Assembly (NCBI GenBank): GCA_947044405.1 | Contig: CAMRHE010000322.1 | Location: 310,001-374,000 of the forward strand | Direction: 5' to 3' | DNA length: 64,000 nucleotides | From: Leptodactylus fallax | Taxonomy: Eukaryota; Chordata; Amphibia; Anura; Leptodactylidae | Part shown: positions 45,091 to 55,934 of the stretch, piece by piece | Numbering within the stretch: the stretch's first letter is position 1 | Layout: every line of letters begins with the position of its first letter | The notes under the pieces: generated by a model | What the model was told of the DNA's origin: nothing | What the model saw: the letters and a program-made list of their open reading frames with translations, nothing else | Database searches by the model: none | Program-made: the position numbers and the translations under genes

Positions 45091-46327
45091 GGAGTCATTG
45101 CGCTTACTTCAGTCTAGTACATTTTGAAAGGATGGCAGCATAATGATTCCACCCAAATAGCCAGCACCCAGTTGCACCTATTGGCTGTGCTGTGGGTAGT
45201 GCCGTTTTTGAAATATCTGCAGTACAGCCTACGCACCCTATGGCCTGACACTCCATAGTCACCTGGGGCAGGAAGGTTCCATATAAACGGCAGGCTTTCC
45301 CACACCTTTGGATCTTCTGTCCAGAGCTTTGTTGGACCACAGAAGCTATCCATGGGTGTAGTGCGATAACTAGAAAAGAGTCTGACAGTTTCTGAAAGCA
45401 AACATAGTGAGCCTAGTGTTTGGCTAAGAAGTGGTACCTGCTGGTTCTCAGCACAAAACCCTGTAAGAACTAAGCAATATCTGTGTGTTGCCCCAGAAAC
45501 TCTGCTCTCACACTAAGAAGTTGCTGAGCGTTCAAGAATGTCTAAGTGCTATTGTTGATCCTTGCTACAACTGAGAAACTTGTGTTAATTACCCATTGAG
45601 TGAACATCTTCTACTTCAGTAAAACACTGGTGACATAGGTCCTGTGGAAGTGAGTGTGCTTTCTTTGCCCGCATCTTTGCAAGTATATGAGTAATGGTAC
45701 GGCTGCATTGTCTTTGGGTAGGTCAGTGTAAAGTGAAGAATGAAGTGGACATGGCCCATAGAACTTGCTCAGCTACCTTGTGCCTTACATATACTATGTA
45801 AACAGCAGGCTCTGATGTAATGAGACCCTATACATATACCCCAATAATGTACAATCCTGAGTGTGACTATTTAATTTTTTCATTCACAGATGATAGTGTA
45901 GAGTGTATCATTAGGCTTCTATTCACCTGAACCTAAAGTGTACTTTTTTTTAGCGTGTGTTGGGCTGTTATACATTTGATTGCCTGTGTGATCTATATTT
46001 GTTAAGACGAGTATAGATGTGGTCTGTATTAATTATGAGAGGTATAAAATGAGGTTTACTATTTGTGAATCAGATAATGTAGTAATTTGCTTGCTACTTT
46101 TTCTCACTGCCATCCCTTGTCAAGAATGGTCACACTTGGTCCTCTTGACACATGGCTGGATCCCCCATGTCGGAAGTTACATCTGTCTGTAGCATTCTGT
46201 TTGTTTTCACCAATGCTAATATGGGTCGACCCTTTTTGTCAGTCACTATTGAGGACATGCATAGCTCATGGATACAGGATTCCTCACTAATGGAGGTTTC
46301 TTTCTGAGGGCTTATGGTGTGGGGTGG
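45091..46327. other. No gene seen
   Basis: No coding frame, RNA gene or bounded repeat was recognised. Confidence 0.5.
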
Positions 46328-46847
46328 GGTGTAGGAAGGGGCGCACCGCTAATGAGGCGAAGTGAGGCGGCCGCCTCAGGCGGCACTGTCTGTCACTGTA
46401 TGGGGGGGCGGCATTTTTACTATTCAATGTAAACCAGCCCAGGACAGGCCGCAATAAAAAAAAAAAAAAACAGAGCTGAGCGGGGCTTGTCCTGGGCTGG
46501 TTCTCAGCGCAGGCGGCGATACAATGACGTCATCGCGCAGCCTACGCTGAGACACAGACGTCGCGGACAAGAAGAGGAGGCGGCGGCGGCTGCATCAAGG
46601 CATCGCAGGTGAGTATAACTTTTTTTTATATATAAATAGGCCGTAACCTGCTGGAGTATCCCCTGCAGGTAACGGCCTATTTATTTACCTACCCCGCATC
46701 TGCTCGTAGCCGCCTCCGCTTCCCCTTCTGCTATGGGACGCAGAAAGGGAAGTGGATGCCGCTGTGAGCAGCCGCGGGCATCGGTAAGTGAGGCCACGGG
46801 CCTCAAATACTACTATTATTATACTCCGGGGTCCTTTCACACACCAG

Positions 46848-47134
46848 AGTATAATAATCGGACGCCCAGGGGAGGTGAGAGAACATAAAAACATATCCTA
46901 CTTACCTTTCCTGCGATCGGTGTTACTCCGAGCAGGCTTGAGGCCTCTGGTGACGTCATCAGGTCGCGTCGCCGGCCTGATCACGTGACGTGCGCACACA
47001 ATTAAACAGGGCCGAAAGCTGCAAGGAGTGCACCGGTGTCCAGGATAGGTAAGTAACACTGTTTTTATGTTTGTCACCTCCCCTGGGTCTCCGTTCATTA
47101 TACTCAGGGGCCTGAAAAGACCCCAGAGTATAAT
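46848..47134. repeat. GC-rich inverted-repeat core shared with hAT-type element 1
   Basis: The left arm (46848-46910: CAGAGTATAATAATCGG, CCCAGGGGAGGTGAGAG, CATAAAAACA, TACTTACCT) and the right arm (47049-47134, inverse order) enclose a CpG-rich centre with TGACGTCA (46951) and TCACGTGA (46981). The same arrangement occurs at 8943-9255, and one arm occurs alone at 23190-23256. Confidence 0.8.
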
Positions 47135-47480
47135 AATAGTTCATGGGTGGGCCACTATGGGGCATAATACCCTGTGCAGGGACCACTGTGGAGCATAATA
47201 CAAGTGCAGGGGCCACTATGGAGCATAATACAAGTGCAAGGGCCACTATGGAGCATAATACCAGTGAAGGGGCCACTATGGAGCATAATACCAGTGCAGG
47301 GGCCACTATGGAGCATAATACCATGTGCAGTGGCCACTGTGGAGCATAATACCGTGTGCAGTGGCCACAGCGGGCCATAATACCGTGTGCAGGGGCCACT
47401 ATGGAGCATAATACCGTGTGCAGGGGCCTCTGCGAGGCATAATACCGTGTGCAGGGGCAGCTGTGGAACATTATAGTGTG
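47135..47480 (-). repeat. Minisatellite array 5 (inverse orientation)
   Basis: Eleven units of ~30 bp, GGGGCCACTATGGAGCATAA with TACCAGTGCA or TACCGTGTGCA joints. Lies inside hAT-type element 2. Confidence 0.9.
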
Positions 47481-48626
47481 TGTAAATGGGGCGCTATAAA
47501 CAGGGGCTATGGCGCCCGTTTATACTATACGCTGTCTGTTTATAGTGACCGTGTGATGTAATTCCAGCCTTGTCACATACTGTAGACATGTACAGGACGA
47601 GGCTGTAGTTACATTACATGGCCACTATAAGATGAATGACACTATGTAAACAGAGAAGCGGTCATGGCGCTTACACAGGTACCATTCAAACAGCTGATCA
47701 GTGGGGGTCCTGGGTTTTTGAGCCCCACTGATTAGTTTATTAATGACCTGGAAAACCTTTTAATTAGTTAACATCTGGGGCATTATTAATAAGGGGCACT
47801 ATTTATACAGGGTATACATGGACATTATTAATATAAAGATGCACTTGGGGGTATTATTCATTATGGGGGGTTATATCATATATTTTATAACTGGGGTAGC
47901 AGCAGGATGGGGGCTTTGTTTAGGTGAGGACAATGTGGGTTGGATGCCTGGAAAAGTGAGGAGCCAAAGATGTCTATGTGTTGCAAACTTTACAGAGACA
48001 AGTCACAGCGGGAAGAAGTGGTCATGGCGGTCCAAAGGGAAGAGAAGGGAAATGTAAAGGATTAGTCAGAGACGTCACCTGTAAGTCTAAAAATGTTACT
48101 GCCTTGTATTCACCTAAATGATAGAGGTTAAATACCTGATTGATGGGAGGGTCTGTCTGCTGAGACCCCCACTGAACCTGAGAATTGGGTTTTTCCCCCC
48201 ACTGGGTGGGAATTCAGCCTGACCGCAGCCATATATATAGGTGTGTCACTTGGTGGATGGACGAACCCGCGTGGCTCTCATTCACTTCAATGGGAGTACC
48301 AAAGATAGCTGAAGTCCAGTACTCAGCTATCTGCGGCGCTCCTATTATAGAGAATGGGGGCCATGTGGGCTTGTCCATCCACCAAGCAGAAGATGTGTGA
48401 AGTTACTTTCTTTGTTAATGCCGTGTTGTTGATCTGATACTGAAGTAATGTAGTAAGAATTCTTAAAAACCGTTTCATAAGTTTGTGTATTGTGTATATT
48501 GTGTGACGATAACAGTGTGTTAAACTAGTAGCATGGAAACTCAATTTTTTTTTTTTTTGTGGGGGGGGCGTCTTTCTATAGTCCACCTCAGGCAGCAAAG
48601 AGGCTAGGTTCACCACTGGGTGTAGG

Positions 48627-50384
48627 GATCCTAAATGAACTACAACTAAACTCAGGAGCGTGACTCGCTCAAGTTGGTGTTCAGATAGGCTAAGATTGGA
48701 GCTGCTAGGCTACCAGCTAACTTTATATCATGAATGGAATGTTACTTTTAAAAGGCACAGAAATAGAAAAGTGAAAAACACATAAAACAGTATTACTGTA
48801 TATTTCAAAAACCATTTTAAACATCAAAGACCAACATTACACATACTTTATCTAAAACAAGTCCAATAGGGACCACTCTTTAAAATAAAATCTTCATTAA
48901 AGAGAATACACCATATATTACAAACTTACCTTTTTGCAAAAGGAAAAGAGTCCCATCCACAGACAGTTGTTTCAGGGTTATTACCCCTCATAAGAGCAAA
49001 GCAGGGTAGTGCCAAAATGAGTGGTCATAGTTGTGGGTCAGAAGTAGTTCTACATCTCCTTAAGGACACTGCCTTTTAAGGCCACCTTGCTTTGTGCTAG
49101 GTTTTGTAGCCCATATGTACCCAACTAACGATTCTGGGAAAAAAATATGCAAATAAGTCCTCCGTGGTGGACCTGGCTTTAATTCCAGATCATGCCACTA
49201 GGTTTCAGGAAAACTAGCTATTGACATACTGTATAATGAGCAGGTTCTCCTTTTTTTCACCAATAGAGCAAGTTTTATTGCAATGTTTATGACAAGGTGG
49301 TGACTTCACAACTACTGAAGTTAGGGAGATACACCCCTGGGTCAAGAAATGTCTCCTGCAAGGTGTCACTGGGTAGCTATTGAAGAGTCTAAGGTACCAC
49401 CAGGGTTTTGCACTGTGTCCTTAATATTATACCACTATACAGCAAGTTATCAGATTCAAATTAAATGGGTTTTCCAGGACTTACATAGGATAGGTCATCA
49501 ATATGTAATCAGAGGGGGTTTGACATCAAGGACATCACAGATCAGTTGGTTGAAGAGGCCACATTGTTTGGGAGGGAGCTGCGGCCTCTTCACTGAATAC
49601 CAAGCACAGCAATGCACATACTGTAGGGGCTATGCCTGGTAATGCAGCTTAGTCCCAATTACTTGAAAGCAACAGTGCTGCTGCTGTACAATGTGACTAA
49701 TGGCCATGAGATCTTTGGCACAGGGGAGGAAAGGCTGACGTGCCTCATATTTTAATACCCGGCATCCGCTGGACTATTAAGGTGGATGATGGGAAAGGAT
49801 TAAAGAGGACCTTTCATTGACTCCGCCAAGTCTAGCTCTTTACTGAGCACAGTTCAAGCAAAGTTGGTATTTTCTCTCCAGCTTTCACCATTCACAAGCA
49901 ATAAGTGCTGTTAATTTTGGTCCCCGATATGTTACCATATCAGGTTCTGTACCATCAGATGGGCAATGTCATACAGGAGCAGGCAAGGGGGCATGATTTA
50001 GAGCACCAAACATAAGCAGCCAGTGTCACAGCTCAGGATCACAGCCCTTGCCTGCTCGTACCCGATATTTCCGACCTGACATTACAGAGACTAAACAAAA
50101 TCAGACACCAAAACTAAAAGCAATTATTGTTCATGAACGATAAGGGGCTAGAGGAGGGATTATTCCAGCCATCCCACCCCTATCCAGAACCCTGCCAGAA
50201 AGTATGCAAACTGGTGATGTAATGATCAGGGAGTTCACCAGCCAGGAGAGGAAACAGGAGATGGTCTAAGGTTTCTAAACATGAAGTGTGCCAAAATGTT
50301 GCTATTTCACGATTCTTACTATTTTGCACTTTTTTAGTCTTTACTACTGTACTTCTCCAGTGTCCTTCCAATTAGAAGTAAATT
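48627..50384. other. No gene seen; several short repeat-like blocks
   Basis: TTAAATGGGTTTTCCAGGAC at 49462 and TTAAAGAGGACCTTTCAT at 49801 look like ends of TTAA-type short elements, without clear partner ends. No coding gene. Confidence 0.45.
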
Positions 50385-50821
50385 GAAATAAATATGTAGA
50401 AAATACAGGCAAGAGCACACCACAGGGGGAGACTAGCGCTGAACGCCCGATGCGCATTTCGCCAAGAAAGTGGCTTCGTCAGCAGACGGTATCCATTATT
50501 AAAAATAGGGTGTATAAAAATATAATTGAATAAATAACAAAAATATAATCACCTGCGTGCATGTCTGGGCCCAGGCAACCATACCCACACTACCGGACCA
50601 CGGTACGCAATGACGTCATCACGCATGCGGAACGCAATGAATTCACTGTGCCCACTAACAATGTTAAAAAAAAGTTGTGCCGCTCACGCACGCGTAGACG
50701 CAGCGGCACATTCATCATGCATACAAAGTAAAGGTCCTTATTTAAAGGGAAATTGCACAAACCCACTGATGCCTTATATAGTAATAGTGAAGTGGATATG
50801 TATTTTCTACATATTTATTTC
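50385..50821. mobile_element. Short element with perfect 23-bp inverted repeats
   Basis: 50385-50407 (GAAATAAATATGTAGAAAAT, then ACA) is the exact reverse complement of 50799-50821. The 437-bp block has a GC-rich centre with TTTCGCCAAGAAAGTGGC, TGACGTCA (50611-50618) and CACGCACGCG. No coding frame. The transposon class is unclear, since flanking duplications are not obvious. Confidence 0.7.
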
Positions 50822-51624
50822 ATCATGTCCCTGGGTATGTGCAGTTTTCTATACATTTGACTGAGATTTGGTATTTGTCCTGGCTATTTATTGTATTATT
50901 CTATATCATATTCCCAGGTGTTGACAATAATCATTGTATGTTTATTACATTCTATGCTACAGTGTTGATATGCTGGCATATCACAGGGCGGGAGGGCTAG
51001 GTATCTGAGACACTGTTTGTCAGTGTCCATTTTGTTGTATGTTTTTCCTTTTATATGGATTTTTGTATTATTTGATTTTCAATAAATATTTCTATTTTTG
51101 ATATATATTTGTATTTCCCTATTTTTTCTTTGGTATATAGGCCCCTTTAGGATCCCTGAAGGTGTGAACATGGTGTAGCTTTATATGATTGGAGCAGGAA
51201 TTTTTTAGTAAAAGCACTGTAAATCCTGACAGGACTCCAAGGAAAGACAGTAAGAGTCCCAATAAGAGTCACAGTAACCTCACTCATACACAGTGATTGA
51301 AGGCTTTCCATGTACATATTAGGGAAGCTGTCAATCATCCTGTTTGGTTGGAGTAAGCAGGAATATCTCTTTTTCTCTACTTTTCTTAAAAATCCTGTTC
51401 CCAGTCATATAAAACCTATATATCTCAGAGCACAACTTCTCTCCTGCTATTATATGCTACTTGCAGACACAGTAGCATAAATCACCTGACAGTACTGTTT
51501 TTTTATAACAGAAGTCAATGACGCTCTTATACAATCATATGGAATATATTTAGACTTAGCTGAAAAAAAAAGACAAAAGTAGTTTACCATCCCTATTAAA
51601 AAGGAAAGAGAAATCAGATGTAGC
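50822..51624. other. No gene seen; small family C transposase scrap at 51140-51172
   Basis: GGCCCCTTTAGGATCCCTGA at 51141 matches 15282-15301 in the DD37E transposase and continues with GGTGTGAACATG, so a tiny piece of a second family C copy is present. Otherwise AT-rich without genes. Confidence 0.5.
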
Positions 51625-51626
51625 TA

Positions 51627-53262
51627 CAGTGCCTTGAGAAAGTATTCGGCCCCCTTGAACTTTTCAACCTTTTGCCACATTTCAGGCTTCAAACATAAGG
51701 ATATAAAATTTAAATTTTTTGGTGAACACCCAACAACAAGTGGGACACAATTGTGAAGTGGAATGAAATTTATTGGTTATTTTAAACTTTTGTAAAAAAT
51801 AAAAAGCTGAAAAGTGGGGCATGCAATATTATTCGGCCCCTTTACTTTCAGTGCAGCAAACTCACTCCAGAAGTTCAGTGAGGATCTCTGAATGATCCAA
51901 TGTTGTCCTAAATGACTGAAGATGATAAATATAATCCACCTGTGTGTAATCAAGTCTCCGTATAAATGCACCTGCTCTGTTATAGTCTCCGGGTTCTGTT
52001 TAAAGCACAAAGAGCATCATGAAGACCAAGGAACACACCAGGCAGGTCCGTGATACTGTTGTGGAGAAGTTTAAAGCTGGATTTGGATACAAAAAGATTT
52101 CCCAAACTTTAAACATCCCAAGGAGCACTGTGCAAGCGATCATATTGAAATGGAAGGAGTATCAGACCACTGCAAATCTACTAAGACCCGGCTGTCCCTC
52201 TAAACTTTCATCTCAAACAAGGAAAAGAATGATCAGACATGCAGCCAAGAGGCCCATGATCACTCTGAATGAACTGCAGAGATCTACAGCTGAGGTGGGA
52301 GAGTCTGTCCATAGACAACAATCAGTCGTACACTGCACAAATCTGGCCTTTATGGAAGAGTGGCAAGAAGAAAGCCATTTCTCAAAGATATCCATAAAAA
52401 GTCTGGTTTAAAGTTTGCCACAAGCCACCTGGGAGACACACCAAACATGTGGAAGAAGGTGCTCTGGTCAGATGAAACCAAAAATCGAACTTTTTGGCCA
52501 CAATGCAAAACGATATGCTTGGCGTAAAAGCAACACAGCTTATCACCCTGAACACACCACCCCCACTGTCAAACATGGTGGTGGCAGCATCATGGTTTGG
52601 GCCTGCTTTTCTTCAGCAGGGACAGGGAAGATGGTTAAAATTGATGGGAAGATGGATGGAGCCAAATAGAGGACCATTCTGGAAGAAAACCTGTTGGAGT
52701 GAGTATGCAAAAGACTTGAGACTGGGACGGAGATTTATCTTCCAACAAGACAATGATCCCAAACATAGGGCAAAATCTACAATGGAATGGTTCACAAATA
52801 AACGTATCCAGGTGTTAGAATGGCCAAGTCAAAGTCCAGACCTGAATCCAATCGAGAATCTGTGGAAAGAGCTGAAAACTTCTGTTCACAAACGTTCTCC
52901 ATCCAACCTCACTGAGCTCGAGCTGTTTTCCAAGGAAGAATGGGCAAGAATTTCAGTCTCTCGATGTGCAAAACTGATAGAGACATACCCCAAGCGACTT
53001 GCAGCTGTAGTCTCAGCAAAAGGTGGCACTACAAAGTATTAACTTAAGGGGGCCGAATAATTTGGCACACCCCACTTTTCAGTTTTTTATTTTTTACAAA
53101 AGTTTAAAATATCCAATAAATTTTGCTCCACTTCACGATTGTGTCCCACTTGTTGTTGATTCTTCACCAAAAAATTTAAATTTTATACCCTTATGTTTGA
53201 AGCCTGAAATGTGGCAAAAGGTTGAAAAGTTCAAGGGGGCCGAATACTTTCGCAAGGTACTG
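51627..53262 (+). mobile_element. Tc1-like element, family B (full length)
   Basis: The left end CAGTGCCTTGAGAAAGTATT (51627) and the right end AATACTTTCGCAAGGTACTG (ending 53262) are inverted repeats flanked by TA (51625-51626, 53263-53264). Inner repeat copies lie at about 51785-51850 and 53045-53110 (TTATTCGGCCCC and GGGGCCGAATAA), the IR/DR layout of many fish and frog Tc1 elements. 1636 bp. Confidence 0.93.
52019..53042 (+). pseudogene. Tc1-like transposase, family B (frameshifted)
   Basis: ATG at 52019 (MKTKEHTRQVRDTVVEKFKAG). The first frame covers the helix-turn-helix region (RSTVQAIILKWKEYQ) and ends at 52411. A second frame carries KIELFGHNAKRYAWR and HGGGSIMVWACFSSAG to 52669. A third carries FQQDNDPKH and [11 protein letters not shown] (DD34E) and ends at 53042 in AKGGTTKY. 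At least two shifts and the stop at 52411 break it. The first Asp motif WSDET can be read near 52467 in the second frame's register only after a shift. Non-functional. Confidence 0.88.
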
Positions 53263-53264
53263 TA

Positions 53265-53640
53265 TATACAACTATATACATGCATTAAAAAAGGTATACA
53301 TCTGGGGGCAGAGCCTGACTGCGCATCATTACAGACGTCTGAGTGAGAGCTCACGTTTTACAGGTCCCAATTCCTCACTCTTTGCGACTAACTTCTGCTC
53401 AAACATAGTCAAATACACTGTTGAGTTTTCTGAATCCATAGCTCAAGATCCCCTGTAAAGCTCCTTTGGAAAGCCCTTTTACAGGCTCTACCACTGGTTA
53501 TGAAAGAGGTTGCAACAATAAGGGCTGACACCAGACAGCTAGGGCTAGCACTTGGACACAACTAGGACTCTACATTCAGGCTTGCTATGCTCAAAGTTGA
53601 GTCTCTAAATACCACCCTTTTAAAATGTTCTTAGTCTGCT
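53265..53640. other. No gene seen
   Basis: No recognisable coding or repeat feature. Confidence 0.5.
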
Positions 53641-53961
53641 TGTCCTCAGGAAATTATTTGCGGACTTTCTTGTGCATTATCTTTAGAAGAGGCTTCCTTC
53701 TGGGATGACAACCATGCAAAACAATTTGATGCAGTGTGCAGCGTATGGTTTGAGCACTGACAGGCTAAGCAATGCTGGCAGCACTTATACCTCTATTTTG
53801 CAAAGACAACCTCTGGATGTGACACTGAGCACGGGCACTCAATTTCTTTCGTCGACCATGGCGAGGCCTGTTCAGAGTGGAGTCTGTCTTGTAAAACTCC
53901 TGTAAGGCCTTGGCCACCATGCTCAGTTTCAGCACGTTGGCAATTTTCTTATAGCCTAGGC

Positions 53962-54884
53962 CAGTGATGGTGAACCTTTTAGAGACCAAGTGCCCAAATT
54001 GCAACCCAAAACCCACTAAATTATTGCAAAGTGCCAACACGACATTTTAACCTTAAATTAACCAGGATCTGTTTTATAGTGACTGTGCAATGTTATTACA
54101 GCCTGTAATAATATCACATGTATGTTATAAAACAGATACTGTGTGATATAAATCGTGAAGGGCCCCCAGACAGTACAATGCGCTCCACAGTGGCCCCCAG
54201 ACAGTACAATTTGCTCCGATGTGGCCCCCAGACAGTATTATATGCTCCAGAGTGGCCCCCATACAGTATTATATGCCCATAGTGGCTCCCACACAGTATT
54301 ATATGCTCCACAGTGGCCCCCACACAGCGTTCTATGCTCCACAGTGGCCCCCCGCACAGTATTATATGCTCCACAGTGGCCCCCACATAGTAGTATATGC
54401 TCCACAGTAGGCCCACACACAGTAGTTTATGCTCTGATATTTTGTAATAAGCAACTAAGTTGACACTAAACAAGCGAAATATTACTATTAAGGAGAAATT
54501 AATTTGCCAATCTCAGAGACAATTATGGTTATCTGTAACTGGGAATACCACTTTTATACACAGTTTGATGAAATTTATGCTACTTACCCAGTATGGCTGC
54601 AGTCCCACGAAGATCATCCTCCTTCTTCTTCTGATCACAGGTGCTGATGACTTACGTCATGGCTCCTGTGTTGGGGCAGAGGTTACATTCTGCAGTTACA
54701 TACTGCGGACCGTGGCCTACACTGACAGCTTTTGCACATACAGCTGAAAGAAGCGATCGCTCACTAACGGGGCATTCTGTACTGGATTCCCAGTTAGTGA
54801 GTGATCATGGCGACGGTGCGCGTGCCAACTGAGAGGGCTCTGCATGCCCTCTCTGGCACATGTGCCATAGGTTCACCAACATGG
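53962..54884. mobile_element. hAT-type non-autonomous element 3 (8-bp target duplication)
   Basis: The flanking octamer GCCTAGGC is identical at 53954-53961 and 54885-54892. The ends CAGTGATGGTGAACCT and AGGTTCACCAACATGG share TGGTGAACCT in inverse orientation. The next bases (AGTGCCCAAATTGCAACCC) are typical of vertebrate hAT ends. 923 bp without a transposase; contains minisatellite array 6. Confidence 0.88.
54160..54432 (+). repeat. Minisatellite array 6
   Basis: About nine units of ~30 bp, AGTGGCCCCCACACAGTATT with ATATGCTCCAC joints. Same family as the 22295 array; inside hAT-type element 3. Confidence 0.9.
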
Positions 54885-55372
54885 GCCTAGGCCATCTTTA
54901 TGTAGAGCAACAATTCTTTTTTTCAGAGCCTCAGAGAGTTATTTGCCAAGAGGTGCCATGTTGAACACCCAGTGACCAGTATGAGAGGAGCATGAAAGTA
55001 ATAACACCAAATTTAAGACATTTGCTGCCCATTCACACCTGAGACCTTGTAACACTAACAAGTCTCATGACAACAGGGCGGGAAAATGGCTAATTGGGCA
55101 CAATTTGTGCATTTTCACTTACGGGTGTACTCACTTTTGTTGCCAGCGGTTTAGACATTAATGGCTATGTGTTGAGTGACAGAAGATGGGAAAGACTCAA
55201 AGCAGTATGGAAATTATAGCCTAATTTCTGCCTATTAAATGTTGATGTCAAGGTGTGGGCAAAACTCCTTTGTAGACATATCAGTACTTACTTCCCCAAG
55301 CTTATAAAACTGAAACAGGGTTTATTCAGGAGGTAACTTTAACTCCACCAAGGTTATTCAGGCTATACAATA

Positions 55373-55633
55373 CAGTGGGGAAAAAAGTAGTCAGTCAGCC
55401 ACCAATTGTGCAAGTTCTCCCACTTAAAAAGATGTGAGGCCTGTAATTGACATCATAGGTAGACATCAACTATGGAGAGACAAAATGAGAAAACAAATCC
55501 AGAAAATCACATTGTCTGATTTTTAAAGAATCTATTTGCAAATTATGGTGGAAAATAAGTATTTGGTCAATAACAAAAGTTCATCTCAATACTTTGTTAT
55601 ATATCCTTTGTTGGAAATGACAGGCAATGACAG
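55373..55633. mobile_element. Tc1-like element, family A, copy 4 (end fragment)
   Basis: CAGTGGGGAAAAAAGTAGTC at 55373 after TA, followed by the long inverted repeat up to about TTGTTGGAAATGACAG. The rest is missing. Too little remains to show coding sequence. Confidence 0.88.
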
Positions 55634-55934
55634 GTTCAGTATAGATGAGGAATGCTTAAATGGTGGACCGTGACCACCAGCTGTCCGGACTCCTGTCTCC
55701 CGGCCCCTTCATTACGACACCCTGGAGAAACATTAATCTCCCTACTGTTGTTCCCCAAGCCCTGACACTAAAGGCAGCAGGGATCGGTAATTGTTCCTGC
55801 TGCCTTCACACAAGAGTTTACTAATGCTGACAGCATGAAAGACTGACAATCCTTGCAGCAGTATCAGGGCTCAGGGGAGAACAGTCAGGAGATGAATGTT
55901 TTTCCTGGCCACTGTTAATGTGAATTGTTTGTGG
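55634..55934. other. No gene seen
   Basis: No recognisable feature. Confidence 0.5.

Larger units (their letters stand above)
46336..48618. mobile_element. hAT-type non-autonomous element 2 (8-bp target duplication)
   Basis: The octamer GGTGTAGG is identical at 46328-46335 and 48619-48626. The left end AAGGGGCGCACC (first base decayed from C) pairs loosely with the right end GGTTCACCACTG, and CCGCCTCAGGCGGC inside the left end recalls CCTCAGGCAGCAAAG inside the right. The 2283-bp interior lacks a transposase. It holds the GC-rich inverted-repeat core shared with element 1, a GAAA-loop hairpin, a minisatellite array (47130-47480), two TGACGTCA and one TCACGTGA. Confidence 0.78.
53765..54959 (-). 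pseudogene. Tc1-like transposase N-terminal region, family D, interrupted
   Basis: Reading from the ATG at 54959: MAPLGK, a stop, then LSEALKKRIVALHKDG up to the hAT insertion at 54884. The frame resumes left of it at 53961 with LGYKKIANVLKLS, then ALQEFYKTDSTLNRPRHG and RRKKLSARAQCHIQRLS. This is the paired-like DNA-binding part of a Tc1 transposase. The hAT insertion sits in the GLGYKK codons, and its duplicated octamer GCCTAGGC is part of that coding sequence. No catalytic domain remains. Confidence 0.75.
53645..55200 (-). mobile_element. Tc1-like element, family D (partial), split by hAT-type element 3
   Basis: Minus-strand transposase sequence lies on both sides of the hAT insertion (53765-53953 and 54893-54959). 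The 5' side ends in GGTGTACTCACTTTTGTTGC and CAGCGGTTTAGACATTAATG (55122-55161), a flank I recognise from a widespread vertebrate Tc1-like family. Neither terminal end was found, and the C-terminal two-thirds of the gene is missing, so the copy was truncated on the left. Confidence 0.75.
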
